From CBFGWV01 sp965652545 (lineage in GTDB: Bacteria > Pseudomonadota > Gammaproteobacteria > Competibacterales > Competibacteraceae), in contig CBFGWV010000078.1 in assembly GCA_965652545.1 (NCBI GenBank), forward strand, positions 1 through 16,732: 16,732 bases of DNA. The letters run 5' to 3'. Below are positions 1 through 6,364 of the stretch, in pieces (the first letter of the stretch is position 1; each line of letters starts with the position of its first letter). The translations under genes were made by a program, and so were the position numbers. The notes beneath the pieces are model-generated. The model did no database searches, was not told where the DNA came from, and worked only from the letters and a program-made list of their open reading frames with translations.

Positions 1-167
1 CCGCCGGCCGCTTTGGCGGCCAGGTAGCTGCCGACGGCGGCGACCAGCGAACCCAGGTGCAACGGGCCGGTGGGGGAGGGGGCGAAGCGGCCGACGACGG
101 CGCGCTGCCCGCCCGGCGGGCTTACTTGCCGTGCTGCTTCTCGCGGATCTCTTCCAGGGTCTTGCAA
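1..167 (-). CDS. gluQ: Glutamyl-Q tRNA(Asp) synthetase, N-terminal fragment (runs off the left edge)
   Basis: The reverse strand encodes GRFAPSPTGPLHLGSLVAAV (codons around 93 down to 34), followed by GSYLAAKAAG at the window edge. This is the diagnostic N-terminus of GluQRS, the truncated glutamyl-tRNA synthetase paralogue that attaches glutamate to the queuosine of tRNA(Asp). The HLGS element is the class I HIGH-type ATP-binding signature. Only about 40 to 55 residues lie in the window. The gene follows dksA on the same strand, the arrangement known from E. coli and Pseudomonas. The start is uncertain: between the dksA stop (122-124) and the conserved motif there is no ATG, GTG or TTG in frame. 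The nearest in-frame canonical starts lie inside the dksA 3' end, a TTG with 5' end at 167 and a GTG at 176. I used the TTG, without a convincing ribosome binding site. Family assignment is firm; the start is not. Confidence 0.85.
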   Translation of the reverse strand, partial: MQDPGRDPREAARQVSPPGGQRAVVGRFAPSPTGPLHLGSLVAAVGSYLAAKAAG

Positions 168-559
168 TCGATGCACAGGGTTGCCGTGGGCCGGGCCTCG
201 AGGCGGCGGATGCCGATTTCGGCACCGCAGCTCTCGCAGTAGCCGAAGTCGTCATTGTCCAGGCGAACCAGGGCTTCGTCGATCTTGCGGATGAGTTTGC
301 GCTCGCGGTCGCGGGTGCGCAGCTCCAGTGAAAACTCCTCTTCCTGCGTGGCCCGGTCGTTCGGGTCCGGGTGGTTGGCGGAGTCGTCCTGCATATGGTG
401 CAGGGTGCGATCGACCTCTTGCATGAGATCTTGCCGCCAGGCCCGCAGCAGCGCGCGAAAGTGCTCGCGCTGATCGGCGTTCATGTACTCTTCGCCGGCT
501 TGTGGCTGGTAGGGCGCAATCTCTCGTTGTCGGACCGATTCGTCGCCTGTTGTCATCAT
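122..559 (-). CDS. dksA: RNA polymerase-binding transcription factor DksA
   Basis: A 145-residue protein almost collinear with E. coli DksA, which binds the secondary channel of RNA polymerase and, with ppGpp, represses rRNA promoters and activates amino-acid promoters in the stringent response. The coiled-coil arms flank the tip motif DPNDRA at residues 65-70, preserving the two aspartates and the alanine needed for activity in E. coli (DPVDRA there). The zinc finger is intact: CESC at 108-111 and CIDC at 129-132, with EIGIRRLEARPTA between. The C-terminal helix TLEEIREKQ is also conserved. Two adjacent ATGs exist (5' ends 559 and 556); a GGGGAGAG purine stretch lies just upstream, so I took the first. 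It is the gene before gluQRS and is divergent from the antiporter operon. No strong intrinsic terminator separates it from gluQRS. Confidence 0.97.
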   Translation of the reverse strand: MMTTGDESVRQREIAPYQPQAGEEYMNADQREHFRALLRAWRQDLMQEVDRTLHHMQDDSANHPDPNDRATQEEEFSLELRTRDRERKLIRKIDEALVRLDNDDFGYCESCGAEIGIRRLEARPTATLCIDCKTLEEIREKQHGK

Positions 560-645
560 CGTGCTCTCCCCGGTGTATCGGTTCCCCGGTCGGGTTGCGG
601 TCGACGACTCTTATTAGGGCCGCGGGCACCGACTCGAAACCGACT

Positions 646-675
646 TTGACCGACCTTTGTTTTGTATGTGATAAC
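646..675 (+). promoter_or_regulatory. Candidate sigma70-type promoter for the antiporter operon
   Basis: TTGACC (646-651, 5 of 6 matches to TTGACA) is followed after 18 bases by GATAAC (670-675, 4 of 6 to TATAAT). The region is AT-richer than its surroundings. Transcription would begin near 682, about 50 bases before the ATG at 731. It is the only reasonable promoter-like pair I saw in the dksA/mrpE divergent gap and sits ahead of a ten-gene operon. It is a consensus match by eye only. Confidence 0.45.
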
Positions 676-730
676 TAGGGCGAAGTCCAATAAGACCACC
701 GTGCCTTGTCGCCAAACACCACTACAACGG

Positions 731-1234
731 ATGCCAAACGTGGCTAGATCTGCGGCCCTTCTCGTCGCCCTTGCCGTGCTCTGGATGTTGCTCTCGGGGT
801 ACTTCAAGCCGCTGCTGCTGGGGCTCGGGGTGGCCTCTTGCGTGGGCGTGACCTGGTTGTCCGCCCGCTTGCGCGTGGTCGACCGCGAGGGCTTCGCGAT
901 GGAGTGGCTGCTGCCGCTGCTGCGTTACCTGCCCTGGCTGTTGTGGCAGATCGTGCTCAGCAACATCGATGTGGCGCGGCGGATCCTCGCCCGCCAGCCG
1001 GCCATTTCGCCGACCATGGTCACGGTCACGCCGCAGCAGCGTACGGATCTGGGCCGGGTGATGTTCGCCAACTCGATCACGCTCACCCCGGGGACGCTGT
1101 CCATCCTGGTGGATGAAAACCGCATCCTGGTGCACGCTCTGTCACGCTCCGGTGGGGAGGACTTGCTCGAAGGGGCCATGAACCGTCGCGTCGCCGCAAT
1201 GGAAGCGTCCAGCCTGCCGCGGGTGTCGGGCTGA
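731..1234 (+). CDS. mrpE: Mrp/Mnh-type Na+/H+ antiporter subunit E
   Basis: A 167-residue membrane protein with two hydrophobic N-terminal helices (about residues 7-48) and a third hydrophobic stretch (LLPLLRYLPWLLWQIVLSN). A conserved soluble C-terminal region follows, with NSITLTPGTLSILVDE, the hallmark of the MnhE/MrpE family. MrpE is a small subunit of the multi-subunit Mrp cation/proton antiporter in the cytoplasmic membrane. An in-frame TTG at 662 would add 23 residues (YVITRAKSNKTTVPC...) that do not resemble the family and would lie over the putative promoter. ATG 731 gives a normal N-terminus, though its ribosome binding site is weak. It is the first gene of the operon; its TGA shares one base with the ATG of the next gene. 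Confidence 0.9.
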   Translation: MPNVARSAALLVALAVLWMLLSGYFKPLLLGLGVASCVGVTWLSARLRVVDREGFAMEWLLPLLRYLPWLLWQIVLSNIDVARRILARQPAISPTMVTVTPQQRTDLGRVMFANSITLTPGTLSILVDENRILVHALSRSGGEDLLEGAMNRRVAAMEASSLPRVSG

Positions 1235-1503
1235 TGTTCGCCACGGCGATGGTCGCGGTGCTGGTCTCGATGCTGCTGGCCCTGGCCCGCGCGCTGCTGG
1301 GGCCCACCATCTACGACCGCATTCTTGCAGTGAACGTCTTCGGCACGTTGACGGTGTTGTTCATCGCGGTGCTGGGGTTTCTCATGGGGCGGCCGGAGTT
1401 TCTCGACGTGGCCTTGCTGTATGCGCTGATCAACTTCATCGCTGTGGTGGTGGTGCTGAAGTTCATCCGCTACCGCGACCTCGGCGCGTTGGATAACGAG
1501 TGA
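1234..1503 (+). CDS. mrpF: Mrp/Mnh-type Na+/H+ antiporter subunit F
   Basis: An 89-residue protein with three predicted membrane helices and the conserved loop GPTIYDRILAVNVFGT after helix 1, then FLDVALLYALINFIAVVV in helix 3. Both are characteristic of MrpF/PhaF/MnhF. Length is typical for the family. MrpF is one of the small subunits essential for Mrp complex function. The start is the ATG at 1234, whose first base is the last base of the mrpE stop codon, indicating tight coupling to mrpE. The product ends with a short charged tail (YRDLGALDNE). Confidence 0.93.
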   Translation: MFATAMVAVLVSMLLALARALLGPTIYDRILAVNVFGTLTVLFIAVLGFLMGRPEFLDVALLYALINFIAVVVVLKFIRYRDLGALDNE

Positions 1504-1519
1504 CGGGGCACGGCGACCG

Positions 1520-1876
1520 ATGAGCGTACTTCTCGACCTGCTGTCCTGGATCGCGCTGGCCACCGGCGGTGCATTCCTGTTGATCAGCGCCATCGGCCTG
1601 ATGCGCCTGCCGGATTTCTACACCCGCACCCACGCCGCCAGCATTACCGACACCCTCGGGGCGGGCCTGGTGTTGTTTGGCCTGATGCTGCAAGCCGGTT
1701 GGACCCTGGTGTTGGTGAAATTGGTCCTGATCTTCGCCTTCATCATCGTCACCACCCCGACCGCGGCCCACGCGCTGGGCAAGGCGGCGATCACCGACGG
1801 GCTGGAGCCCAAAGGCGCAGGCACCCTGGAACCGAACCCACCCAAGCCTGAGGAGACGCCGTCATCGACCTCCTGA
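1520..1876 (+). CDS. mrpG: Mrp/Mnh-type Na+/H+ antiporter subunit G
   Basis: A 118-residue protein with three hydrophobic helices and the MrpG signature RLPDFYTRTHAAS followed by DTLGAGLVLFGLML and LVKLVLIFAFIIVTTPTAAHAL. The family core ends near residue 92; the remaining ~25 residues form a proline- and glutamate-rich hydrophilic tail (EPNPPKPEETPSSTS). The DNA encoding the end of this tail also carries the ribosome binding site and first codons of the next gene, so the tail may partly reflect that overlap. It begins 16 bases after mrpF, the only clear gap in the antiporter operon. Confidence 0.93.
   Translation: MSVLLDLLSWIALATGGAFLLISAIGLMRLPDFYTRTHAASITDTLGAGLVLFGLMLQAGWTLVLVKLVLIFAFIIVTTPTAAHALGKAAITDGLEPKGAGTLEPNPPKPEETPSSTS
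1850..1856 (+). promoter_or_regulatory. Strong ribosome binding site for the DUF4040 subunit
   Basis: GAGGAGA lies inside the 3' end of mrpG, 4 bases before GTC 1861 and 7 before ATC 1864, where the conserved N-terminus of the next protein begins. It supports initiation near 1861-1864 even though no standard start codon is present there. Confidence 0.6.
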
Positions 1877-2430
1877 TCAATGCGTTTCTGCTGGGGCTGC
1901 TCGCCGTCACGGCCATTGCGCTGGTCACGCTGAAGGACCTGCTGGCGGTGATCATGCTCTCTGGCATCTACAGCCTGCTGTCCGCGGCTTTGTTCATGGT
2001 GCTGGATGCCGTCGACGTGGCCTTTACCGAGGCGGCCGTAGGCGCGGGTATCTCCACGGTGTTCACGCTCGGGGCGCTGCTGCTGACCAAAACCCGCTTC
2101 GAAGGGGCGTCGCAACACCGCCCCTGGTTGCCGTTGACCGTGGTCGTGGTCACCGGCGCTACGCTGATCTACGGCGTCTCCGACCTGCCGCCGGTGGGCC
2201 GTGCCGACAACCCCGTCCACCAGCACGTGGCCCCGCGCTACATCCAGGACTCGCCGGAAGAGGTGGGCATTCCCAACATGGTGACCTCCGTTCTGGCCAG
2301 CTACCGGGGCTTCGACACCCTGGGCGAGGTGGCCGTGGTGTTCACCGCGGCCTTGGGCGTGGTGCTGTTGCTGGGGCGGGTGCGGCCGACCCGACGCACG
2401 GGCAAGGACGTGGGGGCGCCAGAGGCATGA
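1864..2430 (+). CDS. MbhD/MbhE-like (DUF4040) antiporter subunit, equivalent to the C-terminal part of MrpA
   Basis: The N-terminal half contains LVTLKDLLAVIMLSGIYSLL and then AVDVAFTEAAVGAGIST, the signature of the DUF4040/MbhD domain. The C-terminal half has IPNMVTSVLASYRGFDTLGE and VAVVFTAALGVVLLLG, matching the MbhE-like segment. In classical Mrp systems both lie at the end of MrpA; here they are a separate ~189-residue protein. The start is odd. The frame is open from the TGA at 1849-1851. The expected N-terminus (IDLLINAFLLGLLAVTAIA, helix 1) begins at GTC 1861 / ATC 1864 just after a good ribosome binding site. No ATG, GTG or TTG occurs in frame until GTG 1948, which would delete helix 1. 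I annotated from ATC 1864; a non-standard start or a single-base error (GTC for GTG) are alternatives. It overlaps mrpG upstream and the next gene by ATGA. Confidence 0.82.
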   Translation: MDLLINAFLLGLLAVTAIALVTLKDLLAVIMLSGIYSLLSAALFMVLDAVDVAFTEAAVGAGISTVFTLGALLLTKTRFEGASQHRPWLPLTVVVVTGATLIYGVSDLPPVGRADNPVHQHVAPRYIQDSPEEVGIPNMVTSVLASYRGFDTLGEVAVVFTAALGVVLLLGRVRPTRRTGKDVGAPEA

Positions 2431-2852
2431 TCGGCCACCTCGTCCTGCGGATCATCGCCAAACTGCTGATCCCCTTCATCCTGCTGTTCGGGTTGTATGT
2501 CCAGTTTCATGGCGAGTATGGCGCCGGAGGCGGGTTTCAGGCCGGGGTCATCATCGCCAGCGGCGTGATTCTCTACACCTTGATCATGGGGTTGGACGCG
2601 GCCATGGCCGTGTGCCCGCCGTGGCTGTTGCGGGTGATGGCCGCCAGCGGTGTGCTGCTCTATGCCGGCGTCGGAGTGTTGGCGATGTTGCGCGGGGGAG
2701 AGTTTCTCAACTACAGCGTGCTGGCCGAGGACCCGGTCCACGGTCAGCACATGGGTATTCTGTTCATCGAGCTGGGAGTGGGGCTGACGGTGGCTACCGC
2801 CATGATCACCATTTTCTTCGTCTTCGCCGCACGCTCCAGGGTGGACGCGTGA
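2427..2852 (+). CDS. mrpB: Mrp/Mnh-type Na+/H+ antiporter subunit B
   Basis: A 141-residue protein with four predicted helices. FILLFGLYVQFHGEYGAGGG followed by FQAGVIIASGVILY is the conserved MnhB domain core, and GEFLNYSVLAEDPVHGQHMG then IELGVGLTVATAMI is the typical second half. MrpB is a membrane subunit of the Mrp antiporter, homologous to MbhF of archaeal membrane hydrogenases. It starts within the ATGA shared with the preceding gene and ends in the GTGA shared with mrpC. Confidence 0.93.
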   Translation: MIGHLVLRIIAKLLIPFILLFGLYVQFHGEYGAGGGFQAGVIIASGVILYTLIMGLDAAMAVCPPWLLRVMAASGVLLYAGVGVLAMLRGGEFLNYSVLAEDPVHGQHMGILFIELGVGLTVATAMITIFFVFAARSRVDA

Positions 2853-3202
2853 GCGATCTGGGGCAATACAACTACTGGGTCGTCATCGTGCTCATGATGA
2901 TCGGCTTCTATGCGGTCATCGCCAGCGGCAACCTGGTCAAGAAGCTGGTCGGGCTGGGACTGTTCCAGACCTCGGTGTTCATCCTCTACATCAGCCTTGG
3001 GAAGGTCGAAGGCGGCTCCCCGCCGATCGAAGCCCCCGGCATAGCGCTGTACTCCAACCCGCTGCCGCATGTGCTGATTCTCACGGCCATCGTCGTCGGC
3101 GTCGCCACCCTGGCACTGGGGCTGTCGCTGGTGGTTCGCATCAAGGAAGCCTACGGCACCATCGAAGAAGACGAGATTCACCGGCAGGATACCGACGAAT
3201 GA
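2849..3202 (+). CDS. mrpC: Mrp/Mnh-type Na+/H+ antiporter subunit C (NuoK-like)
   Basis: A 117-residue NuoK-family protein with three helices: YWVVIVLMMIGFYAVIASGN, LVKKLVGLGLFQTSVFILYI, and PLPHVLILTAIVVGVATLAL. The NPLPHVLILTAIVVGVA block is the best-conserved feature of MrpC/MnhC and NuoK proteins. The frame is open upstream, but initiation at GTG 2849 fits: it lies in the GTGA overlap with mrpB and gives the normal family length. The hydrophilic C-terminus (IKEAYGTIEEDEIHRQDTDE) is acidic. The ATGA at the end overlaps mrpD. Confidence 0.92.
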   Translation: MSDLGQYNYWVVIVLMMIGFYAVIASGNLVKKLVGLGLFQTSVFILYISLGKVEGGSPPIEAPGIALYSNPLPHVLILTAIVVGVATLALGLSLVVRIKEAYGTIEEDEIHRQDTDE

Positions 3203-4683
3203 TTGCGGAGAACCTCCCCGCGTTGCAGGTCGTCCTGCCGCTGATCGCCGCGCCCTTGTGCGCCATCGTCCACCGCGGCCGGCCCACCTGGGCGCTGGCG
3301 CTGGCCGTCTCTATCGCCTGTACGCTGATCGCTGCGGTGCTGCTCAAGACCGCCTGGACCGACGGCACCTGGAGCTACTGGATGGGCGGTTGGGCGCCGC
3401 CCTGGGGCATCGAGTACCGCATCGATGTCCTCAATGCCTTCGTGCTGTTGCTCGTCTCGGCCATGGCGGTGCTGACGCTGCTGTTCGGCTTGCCCAACGT
3501 CGAGCAGGAGATCGAGCCGCAGCGCCAGGGCTTGTTCTACGGCGCGTTCATGCTGTGCCTGACCGGGTTGCTGGGTATCGCGGCGACGGCCGATGCCTTC
3601 AACGTCTTCGTGTTCCTGGAGATCTCCTCCCTGGCCACCTATACGCTGATCAGCCTGGGCCGGGACCGGCGGGCGCTCACGGCGGCGTATCAGTACCTGA
3701 TCATGGGCACCATCGGTGCCACGTTCTTCCTCATCGGCGTCGGCCTGCTCTATGCCCTCACCGGGACTTTGAACATGGCCGACCTGGCCGAACGCCTGCC
3801 GCCGGTGCACCAGAGCCGCACGCTGCAAACGGCGCTGGCGTTCATCACCGTGGGTATCAGTCTCAAGCTGGCTTTGTTTCCGCTGCATCTGTGGTTGCCC
3901 AACGCGTACACCTATTCGCCCTCGGTGGTGTCGGCGTTTCTGGCGGCCACCGCCACCAAAGTGGCGGTGTATCTGCTGATCCGCTTCCTCTTCACGGTGT
4001 TCGGCGGCGATTACGTCTTCGGCGTGATGTCACTGCAATACCTGCTCATTCCGCTGGCACTGGCCGGCGTGTTCGTCTGCTCGTTCGTGGCCATATTCCA
4101 GAGCAATATCAAGCGCATGCTGGCCTACTCCAGCGTGGCCCAACTCGGCTACATGATTCTCGGCCTCGGCATGGCTTCCATCACCGGCCTTACGGCGGCG
4201 TTATTGCACCTGTTCAACCACGCCTTGATGAAAGGGGCGTTGTTTCTGGCCATCGGGGCGGCGGCGCATCGCATCGGCACGGTGGACCTGCGGCACATGG
4301 CCGGCCTGGGCAAGCGAATGCCGCTGACCATGGCCGGCTTCGTCATTGGCGGCCTCAGCCTCATCGGCGTGCCGCTGACGGTGGGCTTCATCAGCAAGTG
4401 GTACCTGATCCTCGGTGCCATCGAGCGCGGCTGGTGGTGGCTGGTGGCCTTGCTGGTCGTCTCCTCGCTGCTGGCAGTGATCTACATCTGGCGCGTTGTC
4501 GAGGTAGCGTATTTCCGCGACACCGAGTCCGGTAGCGCGCAGCGCGCCGAGGAGGCGCCGGCCATGGTGTTGGTGCCGTTGTGGCTGCTGGCGCTGGCCA
4601 ACATCTACTTCGGTATCGATACGCGGTTGACGGTGGGTGCAGCCTCGACGGCTGCCGGCCAGTTGCTGGGGATCGCACCATGA
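3199..4683 (+). CDS. mrpD: Mrp-type Na+/H+ antiporter subunit D (NuoN/NuoM-like proton channel)
   Basis: A 494-residue polytopic protein of the proton-conducting membrane transporter family shared with NuoL/M/N of complex I. The key ionisable residues are all in place: Glu141 in TM5 (FLEISSLATY), Lys223 in TM7 (GISLKLALFPLHLWLP), Lys254 in TM8 (ATATKVAVYL), His337/His341/Lys345 (LHLFNHALMKGALF) and Lys400 (VGFISKWYLI). Glu141 and Lys223 correspond to residues known to be essential in Bacillus MrpD (E137, K219). Length is normal. This is the most conventional D subunit of the three antiporter-like proteins in the operon and is the likely core ion-translocating subunit. It overlaps both neighbours by ATGA. 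Confidence 0.94.
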   Translation: MIAENLPALQVVLPLIAAPLCAIVHRGRPTWALALAVSIACTLIAAVLLKTAWTDGTWSYWMGGWAPPWGIEYRIDVLNAFVLLLVSAMAVLTLLFGLPNVEQEIEPQRQGLFYGAFMLCLTGLLGIAATADAFNVFVFLEISSLATYTLISLGRDRRALTAAYQYLIMGTIGATFFLIGVGLLYALTGTLNMADLAERLPPVHQSRTLQTALAFITVGISLKLALFPLHLWLPNAYTYSPSVVSAFLAATATKVAVYLLIRFLFTVFGGDYVFGVMSLQYLLIPLALAGVFVCSFVAIFQSNIKRMLAYSSVAQLGYMILGLGMASITGLTAALLHLFNHALMKGALFLAIGAAAHRIGTVDLRHMAGLGKRMPLTMAGFVIGGLSLIGVPLTVGFISKWYLILGAIERGWWWLVALLVVSSLLAVIYIWRVVEVAYFRDTESGSAQRAEEAPAMVLVPLWLLALANIYFGIDTRLTVGAASTAAGQLLGIAP

Positions 4684-6158
4684 CCAGCGAAACCCTGGCG
4701 CTCCTGACACTCGTCATCCCGTCCATCGGGGCCGTGCTGATCGCCCTGACCGGACGCTATCCCAACCTGCGCGAGACGGTCACTCTGGTGACGGCCATCG
4801 CCCTGGCGCTGGTGGTGTACAGCCTGTTGCCGCGGGTGTTGGCCGGCGAGCGTCCGGTGGTGGAGCTCGTCGAATTCCTGCCGGGCCTATCGCTGAAGCT
4901 CGCCATCGAACCCCTGGGCATGCTGTTCGCCTGCGTGGCCTCGCTCCTGTGGCCGGTGAACTCGCTCTATTCCATCGGCTACATGCGCGGCAACCGCGAG
5001 AAGCACCAGACGCGCTTTTACGTCTGTTTTGCCATCGCCCTGGCCAGTGCCATGGGCATCGCGCTGGCGGGCAACCTGGTTACGCTGTTCGTCGCCTATG
5101 AGGTGCTGAGCCTGTCGACCTACCCGCTGGTCACCCACAAGGGCACGCCCGAGGCGGTCAAGGGCGGCCGGACGTACATTGGCCTGTTGTTGGCGACCTC
5201 CATCGGTCTGTTTCTCCCGGCGACCATCATCGTCTGGTCATTGACCGGTACGACCGACTTCCAGCCCGGCGGCATCCTGGCGGGCAGCCTGTCCGGGGTG
5301 GCGGTCGGTGGCCTGCTGGCCTTGTTCATGTACGGCATCGGCAAGGCCGCTTTGATGCCGGTGCACCGCTGGCTGCCCGCGGCCATGGTCGCGCCCACGC
5401 CGGTCAGCGCGCTGTTGCACGCCGTGGCCGTGGTCAAGGCCGGCGTGTTCTGTGTGGTCAAGGTAGTGGTCTACGTCTTCGGCCTGGACTTTCTGGCCGG
5501 CGAGCCCAGTGCCCAGTGGCTGTTGTATGCCGCCGGGTTTACCTTGCTGGCGGCGTCGGTCGTCGCCTTGCAGCAGGACAATCTCAAGCGCCGGCTGGCG
5601 TACTCCACCGTCAGCCAGCTGTCCTATGTCGTCTTCGCCGCGGCGGTGTTGGCGCCGCTGTCGCTGGTGGGTGCCGCCTTGCACATCGCCGCCCATGCGT
5701 TCGGCAAGATCACCTTGTTCTTTGCCGCCGGCTCCATCTACACCGCGGCGCACAAAACCGAGATCAGCCAGTTGGATGGCATCGGCCGGCGCATGCCGTG
5801 GACGATGACTGCGTTCGCGATCGGGTCGCTGTCGATGATCGGCCTGCCGCCGGCCGCGGGGTTCGTCAGCAAGTGGTACATGCTCTCCGGTGCGGCCAGC
5901 GCCCAGATCTGGCTGGCCGTCGTCGTCATCACCATCAGCACGCTGCTCAACGCCGCGTATTTTCTGCCCATCGTCTACCGGGCGTTCATGCGCCCGGCGG
6001 TGGACGACGACGCCGATGGGCACCATGAACCGCACGGCGAGGCGCCCTGGCCCATTGTCGCGGCGCTGACCATCACCGCCGCGCTGACCGTGCTGCTGTT
6101 CCTTTTCCCCGCGACCGTGCTGGAGCTGGCAACCCAGATGCTGGAGGTCCCCCGATGA
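4680..6158 (+). CDS. MrpA N-terminal/NuoL-like antiporter subunit (second proton-channel paralogue)
   Basis: A 492-residue polytopic member of the NuoL/MrpA/MrpD family. Conserved residues are Glu141 (FVAYEVLSLSTYP), Lys222 (YGIGKAALMPVHRWLP), Lys253 (HAVAVVKAGVF), Lys343 (AHAFGKITLFF) and Lys398 (AGFVSKWYML). The block WLPAAMVAPTPVSALLHAVA closely follows the MrpA/NuoL type rather than the MrpD type (compare LPNAYTYSPSVVSAFLAATA in the preceding gene). I therefore infer that it plays the role of the N-terminal part of MrpA, with the DUF4040 gene supplying the C-terminal part. The chosen ATG at 4680 sits in the ATGA overlap with mrpD; the frame is open further upstream, but that would extend into mrpD. 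A His/Asp-rich loop (DDDADGHHEPHGE, residues 442-454) precedes the last helix. Confidence 0.9.
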   Translation: MTSETLALLTLVIPSIGAVLIALTGRYPNLRETVTLVTAIALALVVYSLLPRVLAGERPVVELVEFLPGLSLKLAIEPLGMLFACVASLLWPVNSLYSIGYMRGNREKHQTRFYVCFAIALASAMGIALAGNLVTLFVAYEVLSLSTYPLVTHKGTPEAVKGGRTYIGLLLATSIGLFLPATIIVWSLTGTTDFQPGGILAGSLSGVAVGGLLALFMYGIGKAALMPVHRWLPAAMVAPTPVSALLHAVAVVKAGVFCVVKVVVYVFGLDFLAGEPSAQWLLYAAGFTLLAASVVALQQDNLKRRLAYSTVSQLSYVVFAAAVLAPLSLVGAALHIAAHAFGKITLFFAAGSIYTAAHKTEISQLDGIGRRMPWTMTAFAIGSLSMIGLPPAAGFVSKWYMLSGAASAQIWLAVVVITISTLLNAAYFLPIVYRAFMRPAVDDDADGHHEPHGEAPWPIVAALTITAALTVLLFLFPATVLELATQMLEVPR

Positions 6159-6364
6159 GCGCCCGTTGGCTGACCCAACCGGGGGTCTGGCTCGGCATCG
6201 CGCTGGTGTGCGCCGTGCTTACGCTGTTCGTCGACAAGCCGGTGCACTTTGGCTTCGACGGTGTGCCTGGTTTCTATCTGGGCTTGGTGCTGGTCGCCAA
6301 TGCCTTGCTCATCGTGGCCGCCCGCCTGTTGGGGCCATTGCTGCGGCGGCGGGAGGACGCATGA
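6155..6364 (+). CDS. Small two-helix membrane protein in the antiporter operon
   Basis: A 69-residue protein of unassigned function. It shows two hydrophobic segments, roughly residues 11-27 (VWLGIALVCAVLTLFVD) and 40-60 (FYLGLVLVANALLIVAARLL), separated by a short loop (KPVHFGFDGVPG) and ending in a basic cluster (RRREDA). It overlaps the genes on both sides by ATGA, so it is very likely a real, co-translated gene. Its position between two channel-like subunits suggests an accessory or assembly subunit of the complex (inference). I do not recognise a named family. Most of the hydrophobic residues could insert in the membrane as a helical hairpin. Confidence 0.78.
   Translation: MSARWLTQPGVWLGIALVCAVLTLFVDKPVHFGFDGVPGFYLGLVLVANALLIVAARLLGPLLRRREDA

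Noticed and set aside
108..120. GC-rich inverted repeat CCCGCC/GGCGGG just after dksA as a terminator
   Set aside because: The arms are separated by a single base and no T run follows, so it is not a convincing hairpin terminator.
611..639. Minus-strand dksA promoter (TTTCGA, 17 bases, TAATAA)
   Set aside because: Only 3 of 6 matches in each box; too weak to annotate.
662..730. TTG 662 as the start of mrpE
   Set aside because: It lies between the proposed -35 and -10 boxes, and the extra residues do not fit the family; ATG 731 gives a normal N-terminus.
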